DNA of 64,000 nucleotides from Flavobacteriaceae bacterium (GCA_018402135.1 JAGYJF010000003.1:434001-498000); one strand, 5' to 3'. Positions 10,301-18,661 are shown, counted from the first letter of the stretch. The notes: generated from the sequence alone by a model not told the origin. Numbers and translations are program-made.

Positions 10301-10684
10301 TATACCAAGTTAAACGAACTTAAAACCGAAGCTGAATTGCAGCAGTTTGAAGCCGATATTATTGACAGATTTGGACCTATGCCTGTACAGGTTGAGGACC
10401 TTCTAAACAGTGTACGCTTAAAGTGGATTGCTACTAAAATAGGATTAGAAAAACTTATCATGAAACAAAACAAGTTGATAGGGTATTTTATTCAGGACCA
10501 GCAAAGCGCTTTTTATCAAAGCACATCTTTTGCTAAGGTATTACAATTTGTACAAATGCATCCGCAGCAATGCAAAATGAAGGAAAAGCAAACAAGAAAT
10601 GGTTTGAGATTATTACTTACTTTTGATCATATTAAATCTGTAAACAGCGCGTTAAAAGTTATGCGGCCCTTAATGGCAGAATAA
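7331..10684 (+). CDS. mfd: transcription-repair coupling factor
   Basis: 1117 residues. Mfd removes RNA polymerase stalled at lesions and recruits UvrA. The N-terminal third is the UvrB-like region. From about residue 437 (IGDYVTHIDHGIGKFGG) comes the CarD/RID domain that binds RNA polymerase. The helicase part has Walker A GDVGFGKT (586-593), DEEQ (687-690), TATPIPRTLQFSL and the RecG-like translocation motif (MRGRVGRSNKKAFCYF). The C-terminal TRCF domain follows. The start codon is TTG, directly downstream of a TAnnTTTG element. The length is typical for Bacteroidota. Confidence 0.96.
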   Translation: MNSSLIAQYYKQSSALENLVKTIAHSEPSGNQNIHLKGLVGSSLSFVISESFKSTNLPYLIIFNDKEEAAFYLNDLEQLHNEKDVLFYPGSYRRPYQIEETDNANVLLRAEVLNRINSRKKPSIIVTYPDALFEKVVTKRELEKNTLKISVGDSLSIDFVNEVLFEYKFKRVDFVTEPGDFSVRGGIVDVFSFSHDEPYRIEFFGNEIDSIRTFDVETQLSTERIKKISVIPNVANKFLEESRESFLSYISQNSCVLIKDAGMLFNRIEDYYQKATQTFKTLASELKHASPDALFCNQELLKKQLLNFNVVEFGSESYFNTKQSIEFKTSPQPAFNKQFNLLIDDLNSLHQDGFTNYIACVSEQQAKRFHDIFEDVGQVVHYKTVVLSLYKGFIDYHQKIAVYTDHEIFDRYHKFHLKNGYAKKQAITLKELTNLEIGDYVTHIDHGIGKFGGLQKIDVEGTMQEAIKLVYGDRDVLYLSIHSLHKITKFNGKDGKPPKIYKLGSTAWKTLKQKTKSRVKEVAFNLIKLYAKRKVRTGFQYAPDSYLQHELEASFVYEDTPDQSTATADIKADMESERPMDRLVCGDVGFGKTEVAIRAAFKAVDNSKQVAVLVPTTILAYQHFRTFSERLKDLPVTVNYLNRFRTAKERRETLTDLENGKVDIIIGTHQLVNAAVKFKDLGLLIVDEEQKFGVAVKEKLKTLKENVDVLTLTATPIPRTLQFSLMAARDLSVINTAPPNRFPIESKVIRFSETTIRDAVSYEIERGGQIFFIHNRIENIKEVAGMIQRLVPDAKIGIGHGQMDGKKLEQLMLGFVNGEFDVLVSTTIVESGLDVPNANTIFINNANNFGLSDLHQMRGRVGRSNKKAFCYFITPEYSAMTNDARKRITALEQFTALGSGFNIAMKDLEIRGAGDLLGGEQSGFINEIGFDTYQKILSEAIEELKENEFKDLYKDDTKPKNYVKDITIDTNFELLFPDDYVNNISERLNLYTKLNELKTEAELQQFEADIIDRFGPMPVQVEDLLNSVRLKWIATKIGLEKLIMKQNKLIGYFIQDQQSAFYQSTSFAKVLQFVQMHPQQCKMKEKQTRNGLRLLLTFDHIKSVNSALKVMRPLMAE

Positions 10685-10717
10685 TTGATAACTTATTTCA
10701 AACACTAAGAGAAGCAT

Positions 10718-12016
10718 ATGAAATTAGGACACTTTATTGTATGGATTTTATTCCCTGCAGTTGTATTATCGCAACATAGTATTTCAGGAACTTTTTCGCC
10801 ACCAGAAGATTACACGTTCGCCTTTCTATACAAATCAACTCCAGATGGCGCCAATTATATAGACCGAGCTCAAACCGATAGAGAAGGCAATTTCAAAATT
10901 GAACTGGATAGCCTATCCGAACCTGGCATCTATAAAATTGTGTATGCGATACCACCGGAGGAAAATAATTTTGATATTATATATAATGGCAAAGAAGATG
11001 TAGTATTTACCTTCAGTTTAGATGATGGTATTGCGTTTACAAAATCAAAGGAAAATATACTTTGGGTAAATTATGTAGAAAGTATTCAAACGGTAAACAG
11101 TACCATTAGCAACTTCTACGAATCTGAGAGCAAAAACAAAAAAGAATTTGGCAGTGTTTTCAAAACCTTAAATGACACTCAAAAGGCATATGAATCCGAT
11201 TCAAAGGATATGATTGCCCAGCGTTTTGTAAAAGCCAATCAACCTTACATTCCAACCAAATTTGAAGACGCTAATACTTATTTTAAAAACTTAAAAGCTA
11301 ATTTCTTAAAGCATATAGACTTTGCAGATATAGTGTTGCAAAGCTCCGATTTTTTAGTAGATCGCGTAAATTCTTATGTATTTGATATTATTGCCAATCC
11401 TACTAAGGAGAATTATCAAACTTTAATAGATGAATTAGATGCCGTAATTGGTGAGCAAGACAATCATTTTAAATCTATTTTATACACCAATATTTGGCAG
11501 CGGTTTGTTAAAGATAACAACACCGAAATGGCTTTATATATTACCAATAAATATCTATTAAGTCTTGCTGAAGGAGATAACAACCAGCCTTTATTAGTAG
11601 CTTTAAGTGCCTACAAAAACACAGCAATTGGTGCAAAGGCAGTAAATTTTGACATCCCTATACACAGCACTAATTTACACGCTATCAATACATCAAGCCA
11701 ATATTTACTTATTTTTTGGAGCAGTAGTTGCAGCCATTGTTTAAAAGAGTTGCCTCAAGTAAAAACACTCATAGAAAACAACAACGATATTCAAGTAATT
11801 GCAATTGGCATTGAAGACGACGAGGTGCAGTGGCAACAAGAAGTAGCAAAATATCCAAGTTTTATGCACAAAGTTGAACTCAATAAGTGGGATAGTGATT
11901 TGGTAAAAGCCTATAATATTAAAAGCACGCCAAGTTATTTTCTACTTAATTCCAATAAATTTATTACAGATAAACCTTACGATTTTGAGGCACTAAAGCG
12001 CCTTTTAGAAGAATAA
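10718..12016 (+). CDS. TlpA-like thioredoxin-fold protein with DUF4369-like N-terminus
   Basis: 432 residues with an N-terminal signal (MKLGHFIVWILFPAVVLSQ). Residues about 20-110 resemble the DUF4369 beta domain common in Bacteroidota thiol-disulfide proteins (SISGTFSPPEDYTFAFLYKS). A helical middle follows. The C-terminal 120 residues are a thioredoxin fold with the active site CSHC (338-341) in FWSSSCSHCLKELP. It probably acts in the periplasm as a thiol-disulfide oxidoreductase, and the partner is unknown. It follows mfd by 33 nt and converges with the next gene, its stop lying 1 nt from that gene's stop. Confidence 0.82.
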   Translation: MKLGHFIVWILFPAVVLSQHSISGTFSPPEDYTFAFLYKSTPDGANYIDRAQTDREGNFKIELDSLSEPGIYKIVYAIPPEENNFDIIYNGKEDVVFTFSLDDGIAFTKSKENILWVNYVESIQTVNSTISNFYESESKNKKEFGSVFKTLNDTQKAYESDSKDMIAQRFVKANQPYIPTKFEDANTYFKNLKANFLKHIDFADIVLQSSDFLVDRVNSYVFDIIANPTKENYQTLIDELDAVIGEQDNHFKSILYTNIWQRFVKDNNTEMALYITNKYLLSLAEGDNNQPLLVALSAYKNTAIGAKAVNFDIPIHSTNLHAINTSSQYLLIFWSSSCSHCLKELPQVKTLIENNNDIQVIAIGIEDDEVQWQQEVAKYPSFMHKVELNKWDSDLVKAYNIKSTPSYFLLNSNKFITDKPYDFEALKRLLEE

Positions 12017-12017
12017 A

Positions 12018-12383
12018 TTAATCGGTAAGTTCGGTGACATCAGTCGCAATGTAATTCGTTTTACCAATCCAAGGCATAGAATTGTAACGCTCTTTATAGG
12101 TTACTTTTACGTGCCTGCCTTCAAGGGCATTCAGCTTTTCTACGACTGCTTCATCAATTATTGAAAAGTCCCAGATATTGCCTTCGAGCCCATCTGTATT
12201 TTTAGTTCTTAATCCGCCCATATTTAACTGTGCTTCATGGGTTTTAAAAACCACGCCTTTTTTGGTGACTTTAATTAACTGTCCTGATCGTGATCCTTCG
12301 GAGTAAGTCCAAGTTGATACCCAAAAAAAACCGATGGTTCCGACAATTACAACTAAAATTAAAATGGTGAGGAATTTTTTCAT
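12018..12383 (-). CDS. conserved membrane-anchored protein of unknown function
   Basis: The likely start is the ATG at 12383 (MKKFLTILILVVIVG), giving 121 residues; an in-frame ATG at 12428 would add 15 residues and overlap a terminator. One N-terminal transmembrane segment or uncleaved signal is followed by a small soluble domain (SEGSRSGQLIKVTKKGVVFKT, then WDFSIIDEAVVEKL and HVKVTYKERY). I recognise it as a small conserved flavobacterial protein that is sometimes mislabelled as 6-phosphogluconate dehydrogenase; nothing here supports an enzymatic role. It converges with the TlpA-like gene. Confidence 0.65.
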   Translation of the reverse strand: MKKFLTILILVVIVGTIGFFWVSTWTYSEGSRSGQLIKVTKKGVVFKTHEAQLNMGGLRTKNTDGLEGNIWDFSIIDEAVVEKLNALEGRHVKVTYKERYNSMPWIGKTNYIATDVTELTD

Positions 12384-12426
12384 TAGGTAGTCTATTATAG
12401 ATTTCAAAGTTATTAAAATAGTTCTC

Positions 12427-12464
12427 ACAAAAAACGCCCAGAAAACAAATGTTTTACTGGGCGT
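12427..12464 (-). terminator. intrinsic terminator of the 12491-13435 lipoprotein gene
   Basis: On the minus strand ACGCCCAGT pairs with CTGGGCGT through an extended stem, followed by TTTTTT. It sits about 27 nt after the stop of the upstream lipoprotein gene. Confidence 0.8.
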
Positions 12465-12490
12465 AAGGAAACTAAATAACCAACCAAGAT

Positions 12491-13435
12491 TTAGCTTCTG
12501 TTTGAGGTTCTTGGATTGTCTTTTTTATCTGTTTTTTGCTTTCGCATTTTAGGTTTGTTTGTTTGATTTATGATTTTACCTTCAACGTCGCTTTGTCTCA
12601 TATATTGTATGAAGCCCCGTCCTGAAAACTCGTAAATCGTACCTGAGGCATTATGATATAATTCTATCGTGCCATCATTTATAACGCTCAAATCAAAAAA
12701 CTCATTGTCGAAATAATCATAATCTAATGTTAATGTTTTGAGGTATAAATTGCCTGGAATATTTTGAATTCCATAAACTCCTGTATAATCCCAAAATATA
12801 GTATTTGGATTTGAAATTCCAATATCTTGTGAACTTTTAAAAGTGGAGTCATTACCACCGGATAAAAACTGCAAATAGTTTTCATTATCAAATTCATTCA
12901 AAGCTCCAAAATTACTGGTATAGGTTTTTTCCCAAGCCTGATATTCTTGAAGGAAATAATGAATATTATCATAAAACACAAAATCATAATCGAAGTTAGA
13001 TCGCTGAAATCCTCTTAAAAAATAAGAAGTGTCATTAAATGGATTGTACAATTCAATAGTGTTGTTATTAATTTGATAGACATCAAATGTATTGTAACCG
13101 TCAATATCATGATACACATCTAATATCATATCGTAAGCATTGTAATCACCAACCGGAATTCCAAATCCGTTACCTTGTGAACCAAAGCCCACCAAATTAT
13201 TATTGGCATAAAAAACGCCATTTCTGAATGCAACGGTAAAGGCAATTTCCATGAAAGGGGTTTGCCCAAAACCCAAAGTTTCATTGATGTCCACATACCA
13301 CAATTCGTGGGAATTCAATAACTGATTTAAACTAAGTTGAGGTGTGATATCTACCAAAATAACATCTTCTCTGTAACATGAGGTTAGTAATGTTGCTGTT
13401 AAAGCAAAAGCCGAGAGTAATTTTAAAGTTTTCAT
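12491..13435 (-). CDS. conserved flavobacterial lipoprotein of unknown function
   Basis: 314 residues. The signal (MKTLKLLSAFALTATLLTSC) ends in a lipobox with Cys20, so the protein is probably a lipoprotein. The mature part is rich in Tyr, Asp and Asn (FWDYTGVYGIQNIPGNLYL, FRNGVFYANNNLVGFG) and looks like an all-beta secreted protein. The C-terminal tail is basic (PKMRKQKTDKKDNPRTSNR). No enzyme motif is seen. It is a single-gene unit, closed by the strong hairpin at 12427-12464 and divergent from gpsA. Confidence 0.7.
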   Translation of the reverse strand: MKTLKLLSAFALTATLLTSCYREDVILVDITPQLSLNQLLNSHELWYVDINETLGFGQTPFMEIAFTVAFRNGVFYANNNLVGFGSQGNGFGIPVGDYNAYDMILDVYHDIDGYNTFDVYQINNNTIELYNPFNDTSYFLRGFQRSNFDYDFVFYDNIHYFLQEYQAWEKTYTSNFGALNEFDNENYLQFLSGGNDSTFKSSQDIGISNPNTIFWDYTGVYGIQNIPGNLYLKTLTLDYDYFDNEFFDLSVINDGTIELYHNASGTIYEFSGRGFIQYMRQSDVEGKIINQTNKPKMRKQKTDKKDNPRTSNRS

Positions 13436-13533
13436 AATCCAGCTATTTAATGTTAATACTTTTTACATTTCAAAACATGTGCCAAAACCAAATAGTTAAT
13501 AAAGTGCTAATCTTTAAAATGTTTAATTTTACG

Positions 13534-13541
13534 TACTTTTG
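13534..13541 (+). promoter_or_regulatory. putative -7 promoter element of gpsA
   Basis: TACTTTTG fits TAnnTTTG and lies 26 nt before the gpsA start. No clear -33 box. Confidence 0.4.
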
Positions 13542-13567
13542 AAACACAAACATCAGTAACTTTACTT

Positions 13568-14569
13568 ATGAGTCAACCCTTAAAATACGCCGTTTTTGGT
13601 GCCGGAAGTTGGGCCACAGCCATCGTGAAAATGCTAAGTGCAAATTTAGATGAAGTTGGCTGGTATATGCGTAGCGTTTACACTAAAGAGCATTTACTTA
13701 AAGAACGCCACAATCCCAATTATTTGAGTGCGGTTGAATTTAAAATTGAAAAATTAAAACTCAGCAACGATATCAACGAAATGGCCAACTATGCCGACGT
13801 GCTAATTTTTGTTGTTCCCTCAGCCTTTATGCATAGTGAATTGGAAAAACTTACGGTTGATATTACTGAAAAAACCATTGTGTCGGCCGTAAAAGGAATT
13901 ATTCCAGAAACGGGATTGTTGGTAGGTGAACATTTTCACGACCATTATAAGATACCTTTCGAGAATATTGCTGTAATTGCTGGTCCGTGTCACGCCGAAG
14001 AAGTAGCGCTCGAGCGTTTGTCGTACCTTACCATTTCGTGTGCCGACCCCAAAAAAGCCCAAGATATCGCCGATAAATTATCAAGCGATTATATTAAAAC
14101 CAAAATTAGCGACGACATTATTGGCACCGAATATGCCGTAATGCTCAAAAATATTTATGCCATAGCCGCTGGTATTGCGCATGGTTTGGGCTATGGCGAC
14201 AATTTTCAGAGTGTTTTGATGAGCAATGCCATTCGCGAAATGAAGCGATTCATCAAGAAAATGCACAAAATGAAGCGCAACATAAACAACTCGGCTTATT
14301 TGGGGGATTTGCTGGTAACGGGATATTCTACTTTTTCTAGAAACCGCATGTTTGGCAATATGATAGGCAAAGGTTATACTGTAAAATCGGCTATGATGGA
14401 TATGACCATGGTTGCCGAGGGTTATTACGCCACCAAAAGTGCACATTTACTTAACCAAAAAAATAAAAACAAGACCAGATTACCCATTATAAATGCTGTT
14501 TACGATATTCTGTACGACGGCAAAGACCCGAAAAAGACTTTCCAGAAACTCACTGAGAAGTTGGATTAG
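13568..14569 (+). CDS. gpsA: NAD(P)H-dependent glycerol-3-phosphate dehydrogenase
   Basis: 333 residues. The enzyme reduces dihydroxyacetone phosphate to sn-glycerol 3-phosphate for phospholipid synthesis. The N-terminal Rossmann loop is FGAGSWATAIVKML (about 10-23). VIAGPCHAEEVA and the C-terminal substrate-domain motif LKNIYAIAAGIAHGLGYGDN carry the conserved lysine/asparagine of the family, followed by GDLLVTGYSTFSRNRMFG. The length is typical. It is monocistronic, followed by a weak terminator-like hairpin at 14631-14653. Confidence 0.94.
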   Translation: MSQPLKYAVFGAGSWATAIVKMLSANLDEVGWYMRSVYTKEHLLKERHNPNYLSAVEFKIEKLKLSNDINEMANYADVLIFVVPSAFMHSELEKLTVDITEKTIVSAVKGIIPETGLLVGEHFHDHYKIPFENIAVIAGPCHAEEVALERLSYLTISCADPKKAQDIADKLSSDYIKTKISDDIIGTEYAVMLKNIYAIAAGIAHGLGYGDNFQSVLMSNAIREMKRFIKKMHKMKRNINNSAYLGDLLVTGYSTFSRNRMFGNMIGKGYTVKSAMMDMTMVAEGYYATKSAHLLNQKNKNKTRLPIINAVYDILYDGKDPKKTFQKLTEKLD

Positions 14570-14630
14570 CAATTTCTAGAAAAACAATAATATTTTAATT
14601 TTGAGTTCTCAGCATCCCTTACAGGCTTAT

Positions 14631-14653
14631 AAAAGGGTTTAAAACCTTTTTTT
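14631..14653 (+). terminator. weak terminator after gpsA
   Basis: AAAAGGGTTT is followed by AAAACC and a run of seven T; the stem is AT-rich. It lies 62 nt past the gpsA stop. Confidence 0.4.
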
Positions 14654-14741
14654 CAATTTTTAAGAAACGCTAACGCCTATAATTTTAAAGTTTTTCGTTT
14701 TGGTATTTAAAACGAACTATTTTTTCATTACAATTAAATTG

Positions 14742-14749
14742 TAACTTTG
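14742..14749 (+). promoter_or_regulatory. putative -7 promoter element of the HupE-like gene
   Basis: TAACTTTG fits TAnnTTTG, 23 nt before the ATG at 14773. No clear -33 element. Confidence 0.4.
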
Positions 14750-14772
14750 CGCTAACCCCTAAACCAATTATC

Positions 14773-15363
14773 ATGCTCAACGAATTCTGGTTCAACGTAC
14801 AGTATGGGATTAACCACGTGCTTGACATTAATGGTTACGACCATGTGCTTTTTTTAATGGTGCTCACGGTGCCTTATTTGTTTAACGATTGGAAACGTGT
14901 ATTGCTTTTGGTTACTACTTTTACTGTGGGACATACGCTATCTTTAATTTTAGCGGCTTATGGTGTGGTGCAAGTGAACGCCAATTTGGTTGAGTTTTTA
15001 ATTCCTATAACCATTCTGTTTGTGGCGCTGTATAATGTATTTACCGCTGGTAAAAAATCAAAAAATGAAAAAGTAGGTTTATTGTTTTTTTCAACCTTGT
15101 TTTTTGGTTTGGTTCACGGTTTAGGCTTTGCCAGAGAATTTTTAATGTTCGCTGGCGGTACCGAAAACAAATTGGTACTGCTTTTGGAATTTGCTCTAGG
15201 AATTGAAATAGCCCAAATTATCATTGTGTTTATTGTATTGTTTTTAGGATTTATCGGTCAAACAATTTTTAGGTTTTCCAAACGCGATTGGGTGATGGTT
15301 ATTTCGGCTGTTGTGGTAGGATTGGTGATTCCGATGATTTTAGGAAGTGATTTAATTTCATAA
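14773..15363 (+). CDS. HupE/UreJ-like membrane protein
   Basis: 196 residues with about six membrane segments. The N-terminal GINHVLDINGYDHVLFLMVL is the conserved His/Asp motif of the HupE/UreJ_2 group, proteins linked to nickel or cobalt uptake elsewhere. FTVGHTLSLILAAYG and LVHGLGFAREFLM hold further conserved His and Gly residues inside helices. No hydrogenase or urease gene is in the window, so the metal role is only a family-level suggestion. It has its own promoter-like element upstream and is followed by the dCMP deaminase gene after about 110 bases. Confidence 0.8.
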   Translation: MLNEFWFNVQYGINHVLDINGYDHVLFLMVLTVPYLFNDWKRVLLLVTTFTVGHTLSLILAAYGVVQVNANLVEFLIPITILFVALYNVFTAGKKSKNEKVGLLFFSTLFFGLVHGLGFAREFLMFAGGTENKLVLLLEFALGIEIAQIIIVFIVLFLGFIGQTIFRFSKRDWVMVISAVVVGLVIPMILGSDLIS

Positions 15364-15475
15364 ACCAATCAATCAATAGTTTTATTTTTGGTAAAAGTTT
15401 AACGTCAAGGCATTGTAGTTATAATACTATCAAACTATCTTCGTTTATTATTTCATCAGCTCATTATAATTATTC

Positions 15476-15907
15476 ATGTCTAAAGAAAAACAACTTCGTT
15501 ACGATAAAGCCTATTTACGTATTGCTCAAGAATGGGGAAAACTCTCTCATTGCAAACGTAAGCAAGTAGGTGCTTTAATTGTTAAAGACCGTATGATTAT
15601 TTCAGATGGATACAACGGCACCCCAACGGGATTTGAAAATTATTGTGAAGACGATGAAGGCTACACCAAGTGGTACGTACTTCATGCAGAAGCCAATGCT
15701 ATTTCTAAGGTAGCTTCCTCCACACAATCGTGCAAAGGTGCAACCTTGTACATAACTCTATCACCTTGTAAAGAATGTAGCAAACTTATCCATCAAGCCG
15801 GAATTATTAGAGTTGTATACAGTCAAGCTTACAAAGATGATAGTGGGATTAAATTTTTACAAAAAGCTGGGGTAGAAGTATCCTTAATACAAGATTTAAA
15901 AGCTTAA
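15476..15907 (+). CDS. dCMP deaminase family protein
   Basis: 143 residues. Zinc-dependent deaminase fold: LHAEANAIS holds the catalytic His-Ala-Glu and SPCKECSKLIHQAG the PCxxC zinc ligands. The N-terminal RIAQEWGKLSHCKRKQVGALIVKD and SDGYNGTPTGFENYCE fit deoxycytidylate deaminase (ComEB-like), which turns dCMP into dUMP for dTMP synthesis. Its stop overlaps the start of the next gene (TAATG at 15905-15909), so it is translationally coupled to the S41 protease. Confidence 0.88.
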   Translation: MSKEKQLRYDKAYLRIAQEWGKLSHCKRKQVGALIVKDRMIISDGYNGTPTGFENYCEDDEGYTKWYVLHAEANAISKVASSTQSCKGATLYITLSPCKECSKLIHQAGIIRVVYSQAYKDDSGIKFLQKAGVEVSLIQDLKA

Positions 15908-17505
15908 TGGATAACACCAAAAAATACATACCATTATTAATCGGTATTGCTATAGCGGTAGGCGTGATTATTGGCGGAAAACTCAACTTTACCGATACTT
16001 CCGATAGACTGTTTACTACCAATAGCAAAAAAGACAAGCTCAATAGGCTTATTGATTATATTGATTTAGAATATGTTGACGATATTAATACCGACAGCAT
16101 TGTGGATGTGACCGTTAATGGAATTCTCGACAACCTAGATCCGCATTCCACTTATATCTCAAAAGACCAGCTTAAAAATGTTGCCGAAAATATGCGCGGT
16201 AATTTTGTGGGTATTGGAATTAATTTTTACACCTATAAAGATACCGTAGCGGTTATAAGAACAGTTGAAAATGGCCCTAGTGAGCGCGCGGGTATTTTAG
16301 CAGGTGATAGAATTATCATGGCCAATAATGATACTATTTTCGGAAGACAGTGGTCTAACGATTCCATCATTTCTAAACTTAAAGGAGAAAGAAATAGTCG
16401 CTTGAAATTAAAAATTTACCGGAAACAAACCGATGAGTATTTAGATATTCAATTAAGGCGTGAAGATATCCCAATTAAAAGTGTGGATGCTGCTTTTATG
16501 CTTACTGAAAATATGGGTTATATCAAAATTAACAGGTTTGCAGAGTCTACTTATAAAGAATTTAAAAGTGCATTAAGCTCTTTACAAAAATTAGGTGCTA
16601 CAGAATTAGCTTTAGATTTAAGAGATAATTTAGGGGGTTTCTTAGGTGTTGCTGAACAAATTGCTGATGAATTTTTAGAAGACGGAAAGCTCATCCTGTT
16701 TACCAAAAATAAAAGTGGCCGAACCGATAAAACTTTCGCAACCAAACGCGGTAGCTTTGAAACAGGTGAAGTTTATGTTCTAATCAACGAAAACTCGGCT
16801 TCGGCTAGTGAAGTCATTGCCGGCGCATTGCAAGATAATGACAAAGGAACCATCATTGGTCGTCGTTCTTACGGGAAAGGCTTGGTACAGCGCGAAATGG
16901 CATTGGGTGATGGCAGCGCTGTACGGTTAACAGTTTCTAGATATTACACACCAACTGGACGTTCCATTCAAAGACCTTACACTAATGGCAAAAACGATAG
17001 CTATTATCACGATTACTACAAAAGATTGCGCAATGGGGAATTAAGCAATGGTCAAAAAATTGATGTTGCCGATTCACTTAAATTTACAACACCCAAAGGA
17101 AAAGTAGTATATGGCGGTGGCGGTATTATTCCTGATGTATTTGTGCCCATACAGAACAACTTTAACAATGAAACGCTTAATTATATAGTACGAAGAGGTT
17201 ATGTCAGTAATTTTGTATTTGAAACCTTAGATGCCGATAGATTTGCTTACAACGATATTTTAGAAAAGGAATTTGTAAACGATTTTGAAGCGAGCGACGC
17301 CTTTATCAAAAGTTTCGAAGATTTTATCAATCTAAAAGAACGCACAAAATTTAATTTTGCGGTTTATCACAACCAAATGAAGGAAATGCTTAAAGCCGAA
17401 ATGGCGCGCCAACTGTTTGGCGATGACGCTTACTACCAAATCACAAGCCAGATCGATACTATGATTAATGAGGTTATTTTCTTGAGTAGCGGGAATAGCA
17501 ATTAG
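15907..17505 (+). CDS. S41 family C-terminal processing peptidase
   Basis: 532 residues with an N-terminal membrane anchor or signal (YIPLLIGIAIAVGVIIGG). A PDZ domain spans roughly 90-175 (GIGINFYTYKDTVAVIRTV, GPSERAGILAGDRI). The S41 protease core follows: LRDNLGGFL, then SASASE (297-302) with the serine nucleophile, and the lysine of YGKGLVQ (K324), the Ser-Lys dyad of CtpA/Prc proteases. The extension after residue 420 is usual in Bacteroidota. It is predicted periplasmic, processing or degrading exported proteins. It is coupled to the dCMP deaminase gene by a 1-nt stop/start overlap. Confidence 0.92.
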   Translation: MDNTKKYIPLLIGIAIAVGVIIGGKLNFTDTSDRLFTTNSKKDKLNRLIDYIDLEYVDDINTDSIVDVTVNGILDNLDPHSTYISKDQLKNVAENMRGNFVGIGINFYTYKDTVAVIRTVENGPSERAGILAGDRIIMANNDTIFGRQWSNDSIISKLKGERNSRLKLKIYRKQTDEYLDIQLRREDIPIKSVDAAFMLTENMGYIKINRFAESTYKEFKSALSSLQKLGATELALDLRDNLGGFLGVAEQIADEFLEDGKLILFTKNKSGRTDKTFATKRGSFETGEVYVLINENSASASEVIAGALQDNDKGTIIGRRSYGKGLVQREMALGDGSAVRLTVSRYYTPTGRSIQRPYTNGKNDSYYHDYYKRLRNGELSNGQKIDVADSLKFTTPKGKVVYGGGGIIPDVFVPIQNNFNNETLNYIVRRGYVSNFVFETLDADRFAYNDILEKEFVNDFEASDAFIKSFEDFINLKERTKFNFAVYHNQMKEMLKAEMARQLFGDDAYYQITSQIDTMINEVIFLSSGNSN

Positions 17506-17535
17506 CGTCTGCTTTGATGATGGTCCCGATTAAAG

Positions 17536-17592
17536 TTTTCCCGCAGAACGTCCCATAACAATCTTTGAATTTCTTTACTATCTGCGGGAAAA
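17536..17592. repeat. inverted repeat with 11-bp perfect arms
   Basis: TTTTCCCGCAG at 17536-17546 is matched by CTGCGGGAAAA at 17582-17592, with a 35-nt spacer. It lies between the convergent ends of the protease gene and the unknown gene at 17612-18058. It could be a bidirectional transcript-end structure; there is no perfect T-tract. Confidence 0.6.
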
Positions 17593-17611
17593 TCATTAAA
17601 TCAACATAATG

Positions 17612-18058
17612 TTAAATAGCCTTAATCCTATCCACCCGTAAATACACATTACCATAAGGCGAGGTTTTAATACGGCCTTTAATTTTAAATTTCTTTCCAA
17701 AACCATCCATTAATTGTTGAAAATTGTTTGTATGATTAAATTTTCTGTAATTAATTGGAATAGCATGAGATTTATTTGTTTCCTCAATTAGTTTAAAATA
17801 TAAAGCTGTTCCATCTTGACCCTCTTGTTTGCCACAAAATTCGGCTTCCAATTCTGATTGGTAGTCGTATTTTCCTATACCATTTGAGTAAACTATAAGT
17901 TCAAATTTTTTCTTTGACTTTAAAATTTGTTTATACAGGTCTAAATTGTTGTCATTTTTTTCCGTTAAATTGTTTTGAGCCTCTATTTTAAGAGTCCAAA
18001 ACAATGAAAAACAGACTATTAAAATTCCGCTACAGTTTGTTAAATAATTATTAATCAA
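17612..18058 (-). CDS. secreted protein of unknown function at the end of the toxin/immunity-like locus
   Basis: 148 residues with a signal peptide (SGILIVCFSLFWTLKIEAQ). The mature part ends in a small beta-rich segment (GFGKKFKIKGRIKTSPYGN) that could be OB-like. I do not recognise a family. Its start lies 8 nt inside the end of the lipoprotein gene at 18051-18419, so it belongs to the same transcription unit as the duplicated toxin/immunity-like genes. It could be a further immunity or accessory factor; this is inference from position only. Confidence 0.6.
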   Translation of the reverse strand: MINNYLTNCSGILIVCFSLFWTLKIEAQNNLTEKNDNNLDLYKQILKSKKKFELIVYSNGIGKYDYQSELEAEFCGKQEGQDGTALYFKLIEETNKSHAIPINYRKFNHTNNFQQLMDGFGKKFKIKGRIKTSPYGNVYLRVDRIKAI

Positions 18059-18419
18059 AAGATTCGCTTATTAAGATAGTGTCGTTTTCAATAGTTACTC
18101 GATAAATTGATCCCGATGGCACGCCGTTACTGTAATAACCAAAATTCTTATAATCTTTTATAATTGTGTCATTTTTGCATCTTAAAAAATTAATGCTATA
18201 ACCTCCATCATGTTTCGGTAATTTTGAAAATAACAACTCAATTTTTTTATGTTCTTGTGATAAAAGAGAATCAAAAGTTATTGTATCCTTGCCGTTGCTA
18301 ATTATTAAATTGGTTAATAAAAAGTCGCTATTATTGACTATTTTAAATGAATTAGAATTGCCGTTGTAACAGTTGCATAACAAAACTGATAGCGTTAAGA
18401 TGCGATATACTTTTTTCAT
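18051..18419 (-). CDS. putative immunity lipoprotein, second copy
   Basis: 122 residues. The signal (MKKVYRILTLSVLLCNC) ends in a probable lipobox Cys. The mature part is a paralogue of the 126-residue protein at 18671-19051: both have DGGY, FGYYSN and a C-terminal I-x-x-V-x-IE-x-DT-x-x-I-x-E stretch at the same spacing. Its ATG overlaps the TGA of the toxin-fragment frame at 18416 (ATGA, 4 nt), and it overlaps the next gene by 8 nt. By analogy with polymorphic-toxin loci it could neutralise the C-terminal domain encoded just before it. No homologue with known function is recognised. Confidence 0.65.
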   Translation of the reverse strand: MKKVYRILTLSVLLCNCYNGNSNSFKIVNNSDFLLTNLIISNGKDTITFDSLLSQEHKKIELLFSKLPKHDGGYSINFLRCKNDTIIKDYKNFGYYSNGVPSGSIYRVTIENDTILISESFD

Positions 18420-18661
18420 TGATTTGTTGGTATTAATTGAGTTGAACTGATTATTCCGTGATTGCCATCTAAAGGTTCTGGGGTAGATGGGTCATCCCAA
18501 AAATCGGGATCATTATAATTTATTGGTGATAGATAAACCAATCCACCCTTGCTTAAAATGTTGAATATGGTATTTGAAAGTTCTAGATTAGAAACAAAAA
18601 TATTAGCATTTGAACCTACTGTATGTCCAACAACATTATTAAATAAATCCAATTGAACTTC
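18416..18661 (-). pseudogene. toxin C-terminal fragment (duplicated, no own start)
   Basis: About 81 codons are open after a TAA at 18662-18664. The frame reads EVQLDLFNNVVGH and ends STQLIPTNQ, and it is clearly homologous to the last 65-70 residues of the large protein upstream (EVQMDLHNNNIGH to STQLTPSNQ), with an Asp/Pro-rich insertion of about a dozen residues near the end. Homology starts right after the immunity gene's stop, 9 nt away. There is no ATG; a TTG at 18652 is the only candidate start. The conserved His of DLHNN is replaced by Phe. It looks like an orphan C-terminal cassette left by tandem duplication. Confidence 0.7.

Noticed and set aside
12018-12383. 6-phosphogluconate dehydrogenase label for the small membrane protein
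   Set aside because: Too short and lacks any Rossmann motif; the label is a propagated error in some annotations.
14081-14446. 121-codon minus-strand frame opposite gpsA
   Set aside because: It is a shadow of the gpsA codons; no signal, motif or start context of its own.
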